NCBI GenBank assembly: GCA_963847735.1
Contig: CAWKAV010000025.1
Span: 1-55,699, forward strand
Direction of reading: 5' to 3'
Source of the DNA: CAWKAV01 sp963847735
GTDB lineage: Bacteria > Desulfobacterota > Desulfuromonadia > Desulfuromonadales > BM103
Length of the DNA stretch: 55,699 nt
Below are positions 54,282 to 55,699 of the stretch, piece by piece (positions within the stretch are counted from its first letter, which is position 1; every line of letters begins with the position of its first letter). The position numbers and the translations under genes were made by a program. The notes under the pieces were generated by a model. It was not told the DNA's origin. It saw only the letters and a program-made list of their open reading frames with translations, and searched no databases.

Positions 54282-54767
54282 TTATAATGTCTTTTGTGAT
54301 TTTTTTCCAGCCCTAAGTTGCTGAAAAAACCCGCTGAGCAGTTGGCTGCATTCTGCACCGAGCACGCCCTCGGTGACTTCGACCTTGTGGTTGAAGCGCT
54401 CATCCTGTGAAAAGTCGTAAATCGAACCGGCCGCGCCGGCGCGCGGGTCGCGACAGGCGTAGACCAGGCGCGGGATGCGCGCCAGGATGATCGCGCCCAT
54501 GCACATCACACACGGCTCGAGAGTCACGTAGAGGGTCGTATCAAGCAGCCGCCAGTGTCCGATATGTTCAGCCGCCTGGCGAATCGCCACCATCTCGGCA
54601 TGAGTGGTTGGATCGTTGCTGGTTTCACGCAGGTTGTGGCCGCGTCCGATAATCTCGCCGTCGAAAACGATCACCGCACCGATCGGCACTTCGTCCAGAA
54701 CCTTGGCCACTTCGGCCTCTTGAAGCGCAACCTGCATGAATTTCTGGTCGTGCGGCAGCATCTCCAT
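54282..54767 (-). CDS. tadA: tRNA-specific adenosine deaminase TadA
   Basis: This is a 161-residue zinc deaminase that makes inosine at the wobble position of tRNA-Arg(ACG). The zinc ligand and catalytic Glu lie in TTHAEMVAIRQA, the two Cys ligands in EPCVMCMGAIILARI. N-terminal FMQVALQEAEVAKVLDEVPI and GRGHNLRETSNDPT are characteristic. Its start overlaps the stop of the upstream flavodoxin-like gene by one base (TGATG), implying an operon. Confidence 0.95.
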   Translation of the reverse strand: MEMLPHDQKFMQVALQEAEVAKVLDEVPIGAVIVFDGEIIGRGHNLRETSNDPTTHAEMVAIRQAAEHIGHWRLLDTTLYVTLEPCVMCMGAIILARIPRLVYACRDPRAGAAGSIYDFSQDERFNHKVEVTEGVLGAECSQLLSGFFQQLRAGKKSQKTL

Positions 54768-55624
54768 CAGGTCTCCGTTTCTGGTCCAACCGGTTTGACC
54801 CAGACCGTCTCATCTTTGTAGCCAGCCTGGATCTCCTTAAGCCGGGTCTTCTGCTCCTGGTACCTTGCCAGCATACCCTTCAGCCAATCACTGTGCTGCA
54901 GGGCGGCGTTTTTGTCGGCAATAAACTCATGGGCACTTTTTTCTATCTCCAGCGTCAACCCGCCAGGGCCATCAACCAGCGCTCCCGTGTTGCTGCAGAG
55001 CATGCAACGCACCTGGCCGTTATCGAGGAAGCGGATGGTGGCCCCTCCGCACGACGGGCAGCACAGCCCCTTCCGGGCAGCTGCCTCGCCAAAGAGAGCT
55101 GCCGCCAATTCGCCGGCAACCTGCTTGTTGTGGTCATTTATGACGACTTCACCCGGCAAGGCCCCGTAGACGATGCGGCTCATCTGATTGCGGGCCTGAA
55201 TCGTCAATAAGAACCTTTCTATATCGAGCAGGGTGCTGCCCTCCTTGCCTTCAATCCCGGCAACGCCGATGCCGACCGCAGGTTTGCCCCAAAGTTGAGC
55301 GGCCATTACATAGAAAGAGATGCCCCGATCGACAAACATTTTCAGGCAGGCGTGGGCACCCAGAAAGTAGGTCGGGGCGGCCAGAATCAGGGCATCAGCG
55401 TCAGCGATAGCAGCAAGGATTACAGCCAGATCGTCGCTGAGGACACAGCCCCCCTTTCTGATCAAACAACGGTAACAGCCGTTGCAGTAGCGCAGGCTGA
55501 AATCCGGCAGACGCAGCAGTCTCAGTTGGTGGGGGACCGTGAGCTGTCGGCTGATCTCCCTGACCATGATCTCGCAGTTGCCCAGGTGACGGTGTGAAGC
55601 GATGATCCCCAGAACCTGTTTCAT
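54767..55624 (-). CDS. Flavodoxin-like FMN reductase family protein with zinc ribbon
   Basis: This 285-residue protein has an NADPH-dependent FMN reductase/flavodoxin fold at residues 1-185: LGIIASHRHLGNCEIMVREI at the phosphate-binding loop, a Cys-rich YCNGCYRCLIRKGGCVLSDD, and ADALILAAPTYFLGAHACLK in the FMN-binding region. Residues about 190-225 form a zinc-ribbon-like unit (CCPSCGGATIRFLDNGQVRC, MLC). A charged C-terminal helix follows. The N-terminal Cys pattern is usual for the iron-sulfur flavoprotein/FMN-reductase relatives of anaerobes. Physiological substrate unknown. It is upstream of and coupled to tadA; nothing is supported in 55625-55699. Confidence 0.85.
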   Translation of the reverse strand: MKQVLGIIASHRHLGNCEIMVREISRQLTVPHQLRLLRLPDFSLRYCNGCYRCLIRKGGCVLSDDLAVILAAIADADALILAAPTYFLGAHACLKMFVDRGISFYVMAAQLWGKPAVGIGVAGIEGKEGSTLLDIERFLLTIQARNQMSRIVYGALPGEVVINDHNKQVAGELAAALFGEAAARKGLCCPSCGGATIRFLDNGQVRCMLCSNTGALVDGPGGLTLEIEKSAHEFIADKNAALQHSDWLKGMLARYQEQKTRLKEIQAGYKDETVWVKPVGPETET

Positions 55625-55699
55625 GAACGATCCTTTCTAGACAACGATTACGCTGTGCAGAGCTCAGCTTAATTCAAGTTGATTGCTTTTTGCCAGTTA

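Overview
The window looks like a chromosomal segment of a marine or sediment deltaproteobacterium close to the Desulfuromonadales (Desulfuromonas/Geopsychrobacter/Geobacter relatives). This is inferred from gene content: MglB/MglA, a nucleotidyltransferase-phosphomannomutase fusion next to a very long GH13 enzyme and glgA, a PEP-CTERM protein, TRAP transport, rubredoxin and a complete 2-oxoglutarate dehydrogenase complex. There are no rRNA genes and no CRISPR array.

Layout. 1-5.5 kb: end of mglB, mglA, a Cys/Pro-repeat lipoprotein, tRNA-Asn, a PEP-CTERM protein, a membrane diadenylate cyclase fused to a YbbR-like domain, a relic of a diguanylate cyclase, and an MltB-type transglycosylase. 5.6-12.8 kb: an ArsR-permease-thioredoxin metal/metalloid operon, two universal stress proteins, a small SAP/Cys protein, and a Na+/K+-type (P2C-like) P-type ATPase. 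12.8-22.6 kb: the most unusual stretch. A 701-bp near-perfect direct repeat occurs at both ends, and each copy encodes two paralogous 48-residue hydrophobic peptides. Between the copies lie pxpBAC with a TRAP transporter, a periplasmic protein, a nuclease relic, and a cassette of two signal-peptide/one-TM small proteins around a receiver-like protein lacking the phosphoacceptor Asp. 22.8-33 kb: a radical SAM protein, a response regulator, then sugar-nucleotide/glycogen genes (NTase-PMM fusion, GH13, glgA), a small acidic protein and an HNH nuclease. 32.5-42.2 kb: trkA/trkH potassium uptake, a hydrolase, a response regulator with a BTAD-type output, pgeF, rluD, a small conserved protein, an HtrA protease and a HAD phosphatase. 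42.3-51.3 kb: elbB, rubredoxin, lipB-lipA-trxB and sucA-sucB-lpdA; the lipoate genes sit next to their lipoylated client. 51.4-55.7 kb: a fic gene split by an IS30-type element, tRNA-Ser, tadA and a flavodoxin-like protein.

Quality caveat. At least eleven conserved housekeeping genes (mglB, mglA, cdaA, trkA, trkH, rluD, the HAD gene, lipA, sucA, sucB, lpdA) carry single-base frame breaks although the protein on both sides of each break is well conserved. This pattern fits sequencing or assembly error better than biological decay, so I annotate each as one gene and give approximate break positions. The stretch from about 4.5 to 33 kb is nearly free of such breaks in its large genes.
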